From Azolla caroliniana (taxonomy: Eukaryota > Polypodiophyta), in assembly GCA_043228905.1 (NCBI GenBank), contig JBHGNT010000018.1, positions 5,642,001 through 5,706,000 on the forward strand: DNA of 64,000 bases, given 5' to 3'. The position numbers were made by a program, and so were the translations under genes. A model generated the notes under the pieces. That model was not told the origin of the DNA, made no database searches, and saw only the letters and a program-made list of their open reading frames with translations. Below are positions 54,211 through 64,000 of the stretch, piece after piece. Position 1 is the first letter of the stretch; every line of letters begins with the position of its first letter.

Positions 54211-55030
54211 CTTGATGCATCTTTCCCTTCCTTCCCATGGGTAGTCCTCACAATCACTTCTTTCCTTTTTTCTTTATAAGTAATAACCATCCATTTTACC
54301 ACAACATCATCTTCTTCGATAACAACCTCAATGTTAATTATACTTACATCATCATTATAGTCATCCTTTGAGTTAACAACATCTTTAATCATCGAACCAT
54401 TTATCACGAGATAACCATCATATTCAATATCATCTACCCTAAACTCATCCTTCCCACACACTCACAACACCAACATTATCATCATACACATCCCAAACCA
54501 TCATAACATTTTCTAGATTATCCTAAATATTATCAACCTTAATCCCATCCTTCGCACACATACTCACAACATCAACATCATCATTATACACATCCCAAAT
54601 AACATTTTCTAGATTATCCTCAATATTATCAACCTTAATCCCATCCTTCCCACACATACTCACAACATCGACATCATCATTATACACATCCCAACTAACA
54701 TTTTCTAGATTTTCCTTAGTTATACCCTTGTGATCATTAAGTAACCCTACATCATCATGGACATATTTTTGTAGAATGTCCTAATCATCACAAATCCCTA
54801 TTCTATTTTCATAATGGATATCCTCATGAATGTCACCATTTAATTTAGTGAAACCCTTATAAAATCTATCATGAAGAAAACCAAGACAACCTAAAACACA
54901 CAATTCCTCTTCGTCACTCTCATCCTCATCATTACCCTTATCATAACCATATCCACAGAAAGTGCACAACCCCTCATTCTTCTCATGACAATCACTCTCA
55001 CCATCAAGTCCATTGTTTAGGTTTATAATC
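54211..55030 (-). pseudogene. H minus-strand ORF with tandem peptide repeats
   Basis: From about 55015 down to 54450 the minus strand reads as one mostly open frame with few stops. It has a Cys-rich part (GLCTFCGYGYDKG), an acidic run (DEDESDEEE) and then about three copies of a 32-33-residue unit with DGIKVDNI, LENV.WDVYNDD and VDVVSMC. No known domain is recognised. It lies where RNase H and integrase core should be. Confidence 0.45.
54446..54725. repeat. Tandem repeat of 96-100 bp in H
   Basis: CATCCTTCSCACACA...CATTTTCTAGATTATCC units begin at 54446, 54546 and 54642. The first step is 100 bp and the second 96 bp, with a small extra piece in the first unit. Confidence 0.85.
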
Positions 55031-55124
55031 GAGTCGGTCTTGTTGCCGAAGACACTTGTGTGGGTTGACTGAGAGGAAGAGAGAGAGAGAGATTGAGATT
55101 GAGAAAATATTTACTGCACCACAA

Positions 55125-55450
55125 AGATGTCGTGAAGCACGTGACACATGTGCCAAACGTCACGATGTGCGCGTTACACTTGCGCAGACAAGCACCAGCC
55201 TCTATCCGCAAACAGTGATGGAGGATCGAAGGGATCATACAAGACAACAAAGCGGGACCGTCAGTGTTCTGGACCGGAAGGACTAGCACAAGTGAGAAAG
55301 TATTAAAGGTATATAAGTAGATAGATAGATACAGACGAAAATTCCAATTCCAGGTTTGAACCTTTGACTTCAAAATCGAGAGACAAGTTACATTGCTAAT
55401 GAGTCAACAAAGCTTTTATTATTATTTTGTTAATTCCATACATTGCCTCT
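55125..55450 (-). repeat. Internal copy of the H LTR end
   Basis: Two blocks match the left LTR in the same order and orientation: CAAGCACC.AGCCTCTATCC (55190-55210, compare 52770-52790) and GAAATTCCAATTC.GGGTTTGAACC (55340-55365, compare 53125-53150). It lies between the RT and the repeat ORF. Confidence 0.65.
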
Positions 55451-56760
55451 ATGTGTACAGGTTCCCATTTGAATTTTCTCCCTTTTTTCAATAAGCTATA
55501 CAAGGGTTCAACCACATGAGCATAGTGCGGAATCCAAATGTGGTAGAACACACATGCTCCTAAGAATCTTCGGACCTCTGTCTACATTCCACATTCCTCT
55601 AGCATCTCTTGAATAGTATTCACCTTCTCGGGAGAGGGTTTCTGTCCGTATGGTCCACAAAGGTGTCCCACAACTAGGATCTCGCGTTGGCCAAATGCTG
55701 ATTTTTCTCCGGAGAATGTGAGCCCTGCACATTCTAGTCGTTTTAGCACTCTTCCACAATCTTCAATATGGTTTGAAACAAATCTTCGACATCCATCTGG
55801 ATCTAAAGACTCATCGTTCTCTGATTTAGGGCACCCCTTTATAGGGATATCATCGAGGAAAGGCATCGTAATATCTAGGATGCAGTCTCTTAGTACTTTG
55901 TTCATGGCATTCATCATATGGGCCACTGAGTTAGTTGCCCCTTGCGGTAATGTACACATCCTTACTAGCCCGATGGGAGTCCACATCGTTGTGATGTCTC
56001 GACTATCCAAAGACAATTGAAATTGGTCGTGTCCAGAATACAAGTCTCGAATTGAGTAAATTGACCTTCCCGCAAAAGCTTCAACAAACTCATCAACACT
56101 AGGTCCAATACCAACATTACGAATGGTGACCTTGTTTACCGTTTGCAGATATTGGATAAATCGAAGCGCTCCATTCTTCTTCGGCACTGTGAACCACCTA
56201 TTTGAATAAGGCGCATTAGATGGCTCAAGGATTCCCATTCTAATCTTTTCTTTTAACAACTCTAGCAATCTTGGAATGTGAGCTCTTGGAACGGGAATTG
56301 GCTTCAAGTTCCATGGCACATGGGGTATTGTAAAGATAACCATTGGTTCCACAAGCGTTGGGTCAACACATCCGATCTCTTGTGGGTAAAAGGCAAATGC
56401 TTTCCCGTGTTGCTCCAACATTTCTCGGAACTTGGACTCTTCTTTGGGTAGCAAAAACTCACCCCCACCAATTTTGAGCTTCCTCCGAGTTTCGTCGATG
56501 AAGACATGGCCTACTCCTTTCAGGTCTCTAAGGTACGGATCTCGCGCTACCTCCTTTATTCGCTGCCAACTGTCTTCAGGCAAGGGAGCAGCCACAGGTT
56601 TGACTTTCTTATCCGCAGTCTTGTATTTGGTATTAACTTTGACTTCATCCATTTGACACCTTGTTCGTATCCGTCGATGACGGTGTATAAGGCGATATAG
56701 TTGATTGGAATCATTTTGTTGACTTACGTTTTGATTCGATAACTTTCTCCATTTCCCCAA
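55451..56760 (-). pseudogene. H reverse transcriptase
   Basis: Open for 392 codons (56760 to 55582). Order of motifs: HVPWNLKPIPVPRAHIP, MGILEPSNAPYSNRWFTVPKK, IQYLQTVNKVTIRN, RDLYSGHDQFQL, TLPQGATNSVAHMMNAM and FLDDIPIKGC with the catalytic FLDD at 55849-55860, then LTFSGEKSAFG and VGHLCGPYG. It is a Ty3-type RT but LPQGATNS and the -DQFQL- block differ from the common plant Ty3 lineages and look closer to elements known from fungi. After a stop at 55580 the finger-like tail (RRFLGACVFYHIWIPHYAH) is followed to about 55451. No RNase H is found. Confidence 0.85.
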
Positions 56761-57014
56761 GAGTATAATTAAATGATATTATCTCCATGTACCCGTTTAT
56801 TGCCTCTTCCTCATTCATAATCCTGATTTCTCTAAATTGTTCCTCTGGGATTTCTATTTTAATATCTCTTCCATTTATGTTTCTAAATTTACACAACCCA
56901 TTTTCAGAAAACAAGACTTCCTTTTTATTTATGGGTGACAACTTTTATTACACTGAATTGGGGACATAGTTAGATGTCCCGGACTATTGTTGTACCTCTC
57001 CCTAATAGCCCGAA

Positions 57015-57560
57015 TTAAAAATCCTCCCTAGATTCTTTCCCTAAGTTATGCCTATTTCTTTCATGGTTCAGTCGCACGGTGAGGAATTGAACCAAGCTTG
57101 TCCCATCTTGACTTCGTATCCGTGCAGATACCGAACCATTATCAAGTACCTTTGTCTCCATCCGGGATGCTGTAATGTAAGCCTCGCCAAGGATGACAGG
57201 ATGTGATGCCGATTCTTGCACAAAGAAGTGTTGATCATGCTCAACGTCGCCAATAGTTACCTTAACGTTAGGGCAGGCCCCATGAAGCTCTTCTCTCACC
57301 CTGGTTGCCACTTGAATCTTCCACCCATGCCTAGTATTAATGGGCCAACAACCTTTCCGATAGAAGTCAAGAGACATGAGGTTGATCTCCGAGCCATGAT
57401 GAATGAACGCTACCACCGGATCTTTCAAGTCTCCCATCCGCACCGGTGTCTCAGTAGTGGCCCTAGCCCAATGTGGCCTTGCGAAAGGGTTATCCACAAA
57501 TTCTTGTTCGATTTCAAGACCTTCCGTTGTGATCACTCGTCGAGACATTTGTCGATCTGG
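57015..57560 (-). pseudogene. H aspartic protease
   Basis: Open for 177 codons on the minus strand. DPVVAFIHHGSEINLMS holds the catalytic site, where the Asp expected before His-Gly is His. Then DFYRKGCWPINTRHGW and SHPVILGEAYITASRMETKV follow. The protein is well conserved apart from the active-site change. Confidence 0.75.
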
Positions 57561-57850
57561 TTCCTTCTTCAGTTGTTGGCAGTCTCTTCCTTTTTATTAA
57601 GACAATGATGACATCATGAAATTCTTTCTTTGCAATTCCTAAGATCTCCCGTAGTGTGAACTTGATTCGGCTATCCAGGATCCTTCCTTCTTCAGTTGTT
57701 TGGCAATCTCTTCCTTTTTATTAAGTCAATGATGACATCATGAAATTATTTCTTTGCAATTCCTAAGATCTCCTGTAGTGTGAACTCAATTCGGCTATCC
57801 AGGATCCTTTCTTCCATCACACGCTTAAGGTTGGAGGATTGCTCTGATGG
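57561..57850 (-). pseudogene. H gag remnant with tandem duplication
   Basis: The minus strand has ERILDSRIEFTLQEILGIAKK near 57745-57810, a helical gag-like stretch. A 123-bp unit is present twice (57561-57683 and 57684-57808), each starting TTCCTTCTTCAGTTGTT on the plus strand. Stops break it. Its position before protease fits a gag end. Confidence 0.55.
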
Positions 57851-58173
57851 AGGAAATGGAAGAAAACAAAGTGAATAGTGTTTACTATTCCTCATCCGTC
57901 GGAATTCGAGCTAGACACGAGAACAAGAGCCAAAGAGTCTCAAGCAGGAGAATTTTGGCCGACCATATTGAATCAAGTCAGAAAAGGGAAGCTCTGCATG
58001 AAGGAAGGCATTCAAAGCAGAATGAAGAATCCAAGCAATGACGGGACGGGAGGACCCTGTGGAGGAGAAGTCTAGCTTGGTCAAGGTTATGTGTCAAAAC
58101 CACGACATCCTAATTGAAGAGAAACGAAAAAGACCATATCACCAATCATGCTCTTCAAAGAAACATGACACAA
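57851..58173. other. H 5' internal region, no recognisable coding
   Basis: Between the gag remnant and the short LTR piece. Open stretches exist on the plus strand (57847-58041) but have no motif. Gag N-terminus and primer-binding site of H are absent. Confidence 0.4.
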
Positions 58174-58387
58174 CAAAACCTTACTTGCACCCCTTGGTAT
58201 GCCACTAGGCCTTTGGCTTATTTTTTATATTTTGTGTAATGAGCACCTAAACACACATCACACGTGCACATTGACGTGCTAACATATGAGTGTAACCATC
58301 ACCCCTTTCATACGTGTGCATATTGCACCTTCTCCATTTTGTCGGTTCCACATGATTTTCACACCGTTGTCGATAATCTTCACGACA
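58174..58387 (-). repeat. Truncated 5' LTR of H
   Basis: 214 bp, matching 53522-53735 with about 20 differences by eye. Only the first fifth of the LTR (minus sense) is present. Confidence 0.65.
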
Positions 58388-58424
58388 ACACGGCACGAGC
58401 AATGTTGGAAGAGAAGAGCATGGT
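58388..58424 (+). pseudogene. Copia G integrase continuation
   Basis: ACACGGCACGAGCAATGTTG... encodes TARAMLEEKSM, which follows directly on the GVAERKNQS motif at 52675-52706 as judged from copia C (TARAMVEEKHM). This shows that H is an insertion in G. Confidence 0.75.
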
Positions 58425-59006
58425 GAATGTCGTGCAGAATACCCCCAACTTGCCAGCAAGCTCGATAGGAGGGGAAGGGCAAGTTAACTTCTTCTTTGAA
58501 GTTACTCCCTTGGGAGGAGAGTTCGGACAACCCCCGGCTGAAGGTGTTAATGTGGAAGGTTGCAGGATCTGACTCTCTCATCTTCATATTGAACAATTGT
58601 CAAATCAATATGAGTTTCGACGAGGACTTCTTTTCGTACATTGCTTGCAACTTCTCCCATAACGAGAAAGTTGTTGTCTCCTTGGCCATGCTGAAATAGA
58701 CATTCTCGGCCAGATTCATTCAGATGGTGGAGCGCACAATTTCGTCCAGTGATCTCCACTCTTCAACTGACATCGTAGCAGGTTTTTCGCTATGTCGACT
58801 TGTCTCTTGATGATCAACACATCCTACATCATCTCCTTCCACAAGGAAAAAAAAATTGCATCGAACTTTCTGATTTCAACTCTTATTCCGGATGTTGAGG
58901 CCATATTCTTTTTCGAAAGTGAGATTTTTGCTGACCTTGTCCTCTTTTTCACCTTTCTTTGCTTCTTTTGTTGCCGTCGAGTAGCAAGTCGCTCTAATAC
59001 CACTCG
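58425..59006 (-). pseudogene. Copia I gag, truncated
   Basis: Minus-strand gag starts near 58920 (MASTSGIRVEI), with SLWKEMM, then MAKETTTFSLWEKLQAMYEKK (58640-58700) and FNMKMRESDPATFHINTFSR (58500-58600). It ends abruptly at 58425 at the G fragment. A primer-binding site TGGTATTAGAGC (minus strand, near 59000-58989) precedes it. Frames change once or more. Confidence 0.75.
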
Positions 59007-59294
59007 TGGAAAATAATGTGCGGAAGCAAGTGAGGACCTATCGGTGAATGTGCACAGCAAACAACACAAAGAATGTGACAGAGGATATGATTGAACTGCA
59101 AACACAGTATGAGCTCAAATGGAAGCTTTTTCTATTTCTTATTCTCTTTCTCTCATTGAGATTCAAGATATACACAAATGATCAAGAAAATATTGTTGCT
59201 ACGTTAGGTTATTGTTTATATATTAAGCCCTAACTCTTTGGACGTATTCACACTAGGATACAAAGTGGAAGGGAGTCAGCTCGTTATGCCAACA
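59007..59294 (-). repeat. 5' LTR of copia I
   Basis: On the minus strand it starts TGTTGGCATAACGAGC and ends CATTATTTTCCA, 288 bp, directly before the primer-binding site of I. No partner LTR is found in the window. Confidence 0.65.
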
Positions 59295-60850
59295 ACCTCT
59301 ACTTTAGACAATGTATGGTTTGTCGAATCTAGAGCATCCAATCACATGATGCCTTACGAAGATTAGTTCCAAGAGTTGCAAAAACCTAATCGACCCGGCT
59401 ACATTAAAACTGGGGACGACACAATTCACCCCATTCAGCATGTCAAAAATGTCCCGTTCGAGAACAACAAACAAGCTTGCATCAAGAACGACTTGCATGT
59501 CCCGACCATCACGAAAAATCTGGTCTTGGTTGACCAAATGGTAGAACAATGGGTGCAAGTATGGTTCGATCACAAAGGGTGCTTTATTGAAAAGGTCGAA
59601 GAAAAGGTTGAATGTTCATCCTCAATTTAAACGAGGTGAAGTTGACTATGTTCATGAAAGGCCTCAAAGTCGACACTAACTTGGAAGTGTAGCACAAAAG
59701 AATCAGCCACATCAATCTCCAAAAGCTCAAGGGCATATAGTCAAAAGGAGTCACCATTGGACTCCCAACTTTTACAAATGAGATTGTCGAAGTGTGTGAA
59801 GCTTGCCAATTCTGCAAGCAACATCGATATCCGTTCCCGAAGGAGAGGAACGTAAGCAAAGGGATCCTAAATGTAATACATTCAGATGTGTGGGGGCCAA
59901 CTTGGATGGTTACATTCGGCGGATGCCGATATTACGTGACGTTCATCAACAACTTTTCCAGACACACTTTGATCTACCCCATGTAGCAAAAGAGTGAAGT
60001 GTTCACACACTTCCAAACGTTTAAAAACGAAGTCGAAAAGGCAACCAATCAACATGTACGATGCCTTCGATCAGATGGAGGCAAGGAGTACTTCTCTGAC
60101 ACCTTCATAGCATACCTTCGACAAGAACGAATTTGGCGAGAGTTTTCTTGCCAGCATACACCTCAACAAAACAAAGTAGTCAAACAAAAGAATCAACTCA
60201 TATTAGAGGTAACAAGGGCGATGATGAACAAAAAGAACCTGCTAAAGTCGTACTGGGCAAAAGCACCTAACATAGCCATCAACCTAATGAATCGGTGCAC
60301 AACATCAAGAGTGCATGATGTTACAGCCCACGAGAAGCCAAAGTTATCTCATATCAAGATATTTGACTCAATTGCTTATGTACATATTCTCGACGAAAAG
60401 CGATAGAAGCTTAATCCTAAGTCGAAGAAATGTATCCTTGTAGGATACTCACTCGAACAAAAGGGATACAAATGTTATAATTCATATACCTGAAAAGTTC
60501 AAGTAAGTCAGGACGTTGTTTTCGACGAGTTGGCATCCTAGTACAAACCAAAGATGACTCTGACTCCAATCCCAATCGACCCAAATTCGACCGAACAAGA
60601 GATTGAAGAGGACAATCAGTTGTGACATATGTTCGAAGAAAGTCCAACTATGACCAAGCTGAGTGGACCTAAAGAGCCTTAGAGTGATCAAAGCACATCT
60701 CGACCAAATTCGAAGATGGACAAAGGGAAGAACAAAATGTCGAAGTACAAAGATCCGGACGACCACAAATTGACTCACTCGATAGTGAGTTTGAAGGCCT
60801 TGATGCTCCAATAATGCAAACAAATGGATGTGAAGACAAATTAGAACCAT
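59295..60850 (+). pseudogene. Copia J protease-integrase fragment
   Basis: Plus strand: WFVESRASNHMMPYED (protease; DSG replaced by ESR), PTITKNLVLVDQMVEQ, CEACQFCKQHRYPFP (59790-59835), HSDVWGP (59880), LRSDGGKEYFS (60065), NKVVKQKNQ where the catalytic Glu is Lys (near 60180), then KCILVGYSLEQKGYKCY (60430-60480) and the acidic linker up to about 60840. Stops at 59628, 60405 and others. No gag, RT or LTR; truncated on both sides. Confidence 0.82.
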
Positions 60851-62500
60851 AAATTGACATATTCGCATTCGTCAGGTTTCCCATTCGAATGCAAACAAAT
60901 ACGAATATGAATGGGTGGTCAAGTATTCATTTAACTTCTCTTTTTTTGAACTATCTTTTTTAATTTCCTAGGATAAAAAAAAGGAACTTGACAATAAATA
61001 GGGATAATAAAAGAGGGACTCGGGGATTTGATAGTACTAAAATTTTATAATAAGTATATAACTTGATATAAGTATTCGTTTTATTTTCAATAAATAAATA
61101 AAATAAAATAAAAGCTCATTAATTTCTCACTTTTTATTCCCTCAAAATTTATGGATATTTTTATTTTGACATTAAAAATAGTACTTCAAACTAATCATAT
61201 CTTCAAAGTTCATACTAATCATATTTGTATAATAAATATAAAAATATTCGTTTTTTTTTAATTAATTAATTAATTGATTATTTAAAATAAGTTTCATAAA
61301 CTCTCTTGACACTATAATCTATTAATGAATAATTGTTCTTTTTTTGGTTAAATAAATATTTTATATTTATTTTGCAAAACAAATGGTTTTCTAATATTCT
61401 TGGGGTCATTTCATATTCTCGAATATTGAGAATATTGCACATGGAGAATATCACGAATATCACGCATGTGTCAATCTATGATTAGAACAATAAACACACA
61501 ATACAATGATGCGTAATGGCAATTAGGGACTTTTGGCTTATGATATAAATAAGGGACTAGCTACCTCATTCACCTTCGAGGTGTCTATCATCTAATCCAA
61601 ACCAAAGTACATCTCTAACCACACGCTACAGTATGGGTAGCAATTGGGGTTTAGGGATTGTCTAAAATCCTTTGCTTAAGGGTGATCAAGAGCAACAACA
61701 TCCTCACTCATTTATTTTCTTATTTTCAATAACATAATTAGTTTGATCTAATCATGCCCAGTAAGTGACAGTACATCCATCACTTACAAGTATTATCACA
61801 ACCACAAATACTATAAGAACACCATTATAAACTTAACATGAAGGTCCAAGATCGATCAGCATTATTCAGCCCACCACATGCATCAACTTCAATGTACCTT
61901 GAATCACCATCTGATGCACAAGGTTGCAATCTGAACCATCAGAGGAACATGTTTGGTTGGGCGTTTTTCATTGTAATGATTTATCCTCCTGTAACATAGA
62001 GACTAAATTTCAGTGGCCAAGAGAAGGGAATGCCCTTCTGCATAGTTGAGTCCCAAGATAACTACACTTCTGCAGCCAGGGTTTTGCAGGATCCATCAAA
62101 AAACAACCAAACCTAAACGAGCAATCCAGATACTGAATTAGGAACACCATTATATGTATTTATTTATATGCCCACAATGATATCAATGGTTAACCAGGAC
62201 AAAAGTGTTCTCAAGATTAAAATCTGTTAGTTTTATCTATTTAGTTAACAAGAAATAGGCCAAAGCTCCACTCCACTCCACAGCAAATTATATGGGAGGG
62301 GGGAAGGAAAAGAGAAAGACTGCGAAGGTTCCCCCAATTATGTGAGAGGGATTGGAAGCAGAAGGGAGAAACAAAAAAGGTATTATAGTGTAAATAATTG
62401 ATATCAGAAAACAGCTAAGACTAAAATTAGCATAGGATTCACATAGATTATCTCGTGTAGTCAGACAGCCAAAATGGTAATCATTTTCCATAGCTCTCAA
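60851..62500. other. AT-rich intergenic DNA downstream of the JASON-like gene
   Basis: No gene or element is recognised. AATT-rich runs at 61255-61280 and A/T-only stretches at 61070-61110. The region up to 62500 should contain the 3' UTR of the minus-strand gene. Confidence 0.45.
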
Positions 62501-64000
62501 CTAACGTTTAGATCCATCTCTGAAGTCATAGCCCCAACAAAAAGCTTCCTGCATAAACAATTAAAAAAATGAGACCTCGGGATGATGAACAGCAGACATA
62601 CTTCTTCATATGTAGCTTCTGCTTGGGGGACAGATACTACAGGGGTGGACTTGATAACTACATGATTTTATTTTGTGAATTAAGTCATTTTTGGGTATGA
62701 AATTAAAGAAACTGAGAATTTAAGAGCTTCAAATACTTTTGCAAGGCACGTCCTTGGGTAGCCAATGCTCGCTCCAATCGCACCTCAAATGGAGTTGCAT
62801 GCCAGTTTACTTTCTGATCCTGTAGCAAAATATGGTACTCAATTATTATATCATTTAAGCATTTACAGTTGTAAAATAGACTACATTTAGAAAAAAAGAA
62901 GTAAAATACATAATAAACAAAAGTCACTACCTCTTTGTACTTATTGGTAGAGTTGGGGATACCTTTCCCATCCCACCATGGTTGAGTTGAAGATGAGGAT
63001 GAATGACTCCAATGAGCTGCAACAGTTCCCAATATCGGTCTATCCTCGGCAAGTTTGGCAGGGGATGGCCCGCTTTGTATAGAGTTAGGGGTTTCGGCTG
63101 TTAAAGTTGATGCAAAAGAAGCTCTTGATGGTGTAAGTCCCTGTTGGCTAGAATTGGTTTCTGTTAGCAATGACATGGAGTGAGAGTCTAGTGAATTTGG
63201 TGGTGAAAACAGCATATCTGAAGATGAACCTAGGGTAATCACATGTGGTGATCCTGGTGTTGCACCTGATGTCGCTTCCATTACAAACTGTTCCTTATTT
63301 TTACTTAATTCTTCCCCATCTAGAAATGTTGGTTTCTTAGGATCGCCATAGCCTGTCAATGTTGAGCTGAGAATTGTGGTAGTAATTGATGGATTTTGTT
63401 CTTGCTCAAATTCTCCCTCATTTAACATTTCTGATATACACAATGTGTTCTGGTCCAAGAATGCTACCTTGTCTACATGTGACTTTTTCACAGAAGCTCT
63501 GTCTTCTATGCCAGGAGTTTGCAGAAGCTGAGATGTGGTGTTTACTTCCTCACAATCATTGATGCATCTATCATTTTTATACTTAATAGAGTGCCTGTCT
63601 TCCTCTGAAGCGAAATTTTGCAGAATCACAGAATTCACTTTATCTGAATCATGGACAGGTACTATGTGTCTATCATTTAAAAGATCATTGTCAACCTCCT
63701 GTTCTCTATTGGAATCCATCAAATCAGCTTCAGAGAATCTAGAATTGCATACTTCATCAAAATCCTTGTCTTTCTCATTCCATGTCTGCTTAGACGACAC
63801 ATAATCCTGTGATATTGCTGCGTGGAAATCCATTTCACTGTCAGCATTGGAAAACATATCCGCCCTGGAGAAATCTAGAGATATTGCCTGTTCGGACAGC
63901 ACAGACTGCATCTCTTGCGTATCAGTACTAGTAGTGAATGCAAAATAGCTATCTAAAGCATCTTCTGCATTTTCACAACTCAGAACAGTTTCCTCTCTCA
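62501..64000 (-). CDS. JASON-like protein, C-terminal part (5'-partial)
   Basis: The minus strand is open from the right edge to 62703; the first in-window ATG is at 63911 but coding already runs from 64000, so the start lies outside. The long acidic Ser-rich part has no domain. Near the end stand GTVAAHW, a WWDGKGIPNSTNKYKE block and DQKVNWHATPFEVRLERAL, typical of the C-terminus of JASON/SEG2-like plant proteins. A 111-nt intron (62930-62820, GT...AG) separates KYKE from DQKV; being stop-free and a multiple of three it reads through. The end may be at 62703, or after two further exons (62657-62602 and 62548-62501), which join in frame via a GT at 62749. JASON organises meiosis II spindles in Arabidopsis pollen; the role here is an inference. 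Confidence 0.6.
62667..62672 (-). promoter_or_regulatory. Possible polyadenylation signal or intron sequence
   Basis: AATAAA on the minus strand, about 30 bases after the TAA at 62703. It would fit the short gene model; in the longer model it lies in an intron. Confidence 0.3.
62820..62930 (-). other. Intron of the JASON-like gene
   Basis: Minus strand: AAAGAG|GTAGTG donor and TTGCTACAG|GATCAG acceptor; T-rich inside. Its translation (VVTFVYYVFYFFF...) is hydrophobic and unlike the rest of the protein. Confidence 0.8.

Larger units (their letters stand above)
52710..58387 (-). mobile_element. Ty3/gypsy element H, rearranged, inside copia G
   Basis: Copia G integrase is interrupted from 52707 to 58387. 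The inserted DNA holds, on the minus strand, gag remnants, protease, RT and an integrase C-terminal end. A 214-bp sequence is repeated at 53522-53735 and 58174-58387 and probably is the start of the LTR (TGTCGTGAAG on the minus strand); the left LTR seems to extend to 52710. The right LTR is cut short. A further LTR-end copy at 55125-55450 lies inside the element, so it was rearranged or is made of two copies. No clean target duplication remains. Confidence 0.7.

Noticed and set aside
59048-59233. 61-codon hydrophobic frame
   Set aside because: It lies within the LTR of copia I on the opposite strand.

Overview
The window is nuclear DNA of a land plant, most likely a flowering plant. Two plant-type host genes lie at its edges: a PLAC8-family membrane protein at the left (5' end cut off) and, on the minus strand at the right, a JASON-like C-terminal coding region (5' end cut off). 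Between them are about 60 kb of nested, mostly dead transposable elements. The species cannot be told from the sequence.

Layout. 1-1670: PLAC8 gene. 3784-14763: Ty1/copia element A (TSD TATGT), split near its 3' end by a second copia, B (8730-14105, TSD GGGTT). 14876-21162: copia C (TSD GAGAT), whose gag is split by a hAT-like MITE with an 8-bp TSD. 22000-30660: LINE pieces, one split by a minus-strand Ty3 chromovirus E (24390-29274) that has lost its reverse transcriptase (RT) region. 30845-34450: small relics (copia leader, CACTA, LINE zinc-binding region, Ty3 gag). 34931-46890: further MITEs, one split by a 10.3-kb Ty3 element D (36289-46599, TSD TTTTT), which carries an extra coiled-coil ORF after integrase. 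47789-60850: a scrambled block of copia F (minus), copia G (plus), an unusual Ty3 element H (minus, inside G), copia I (minus) and copia J (plus). 60851-62500: AT-rich DNA without genes. 62501-64000: JASON-like gene.

How the parts relate. None of the elements looks capable of moving by itself. The paired LTRs of A and D differ by roughly 4% by eye, so these insertions are not brand new. In B, D and the D extra ORF the reading frame is largely preserved and broken mainly by stop codons that fit C-to-T decay, as expected for methylated, silenced copies. E, F, G, H and I are also damaged by deletion or rearrangement.

Most unusual are (1) the long coiled-coil ORF and the 302-bp tandem duplication downstream of pol in D; (2) the RT lineage and tandem peptide repeats of H; (3) the E element whose RT is replaced by 1.3 kb of repeats; (4) an acidic extra ORF after RNase H in C; and (5) the GGTTYGG-rich MITE family.
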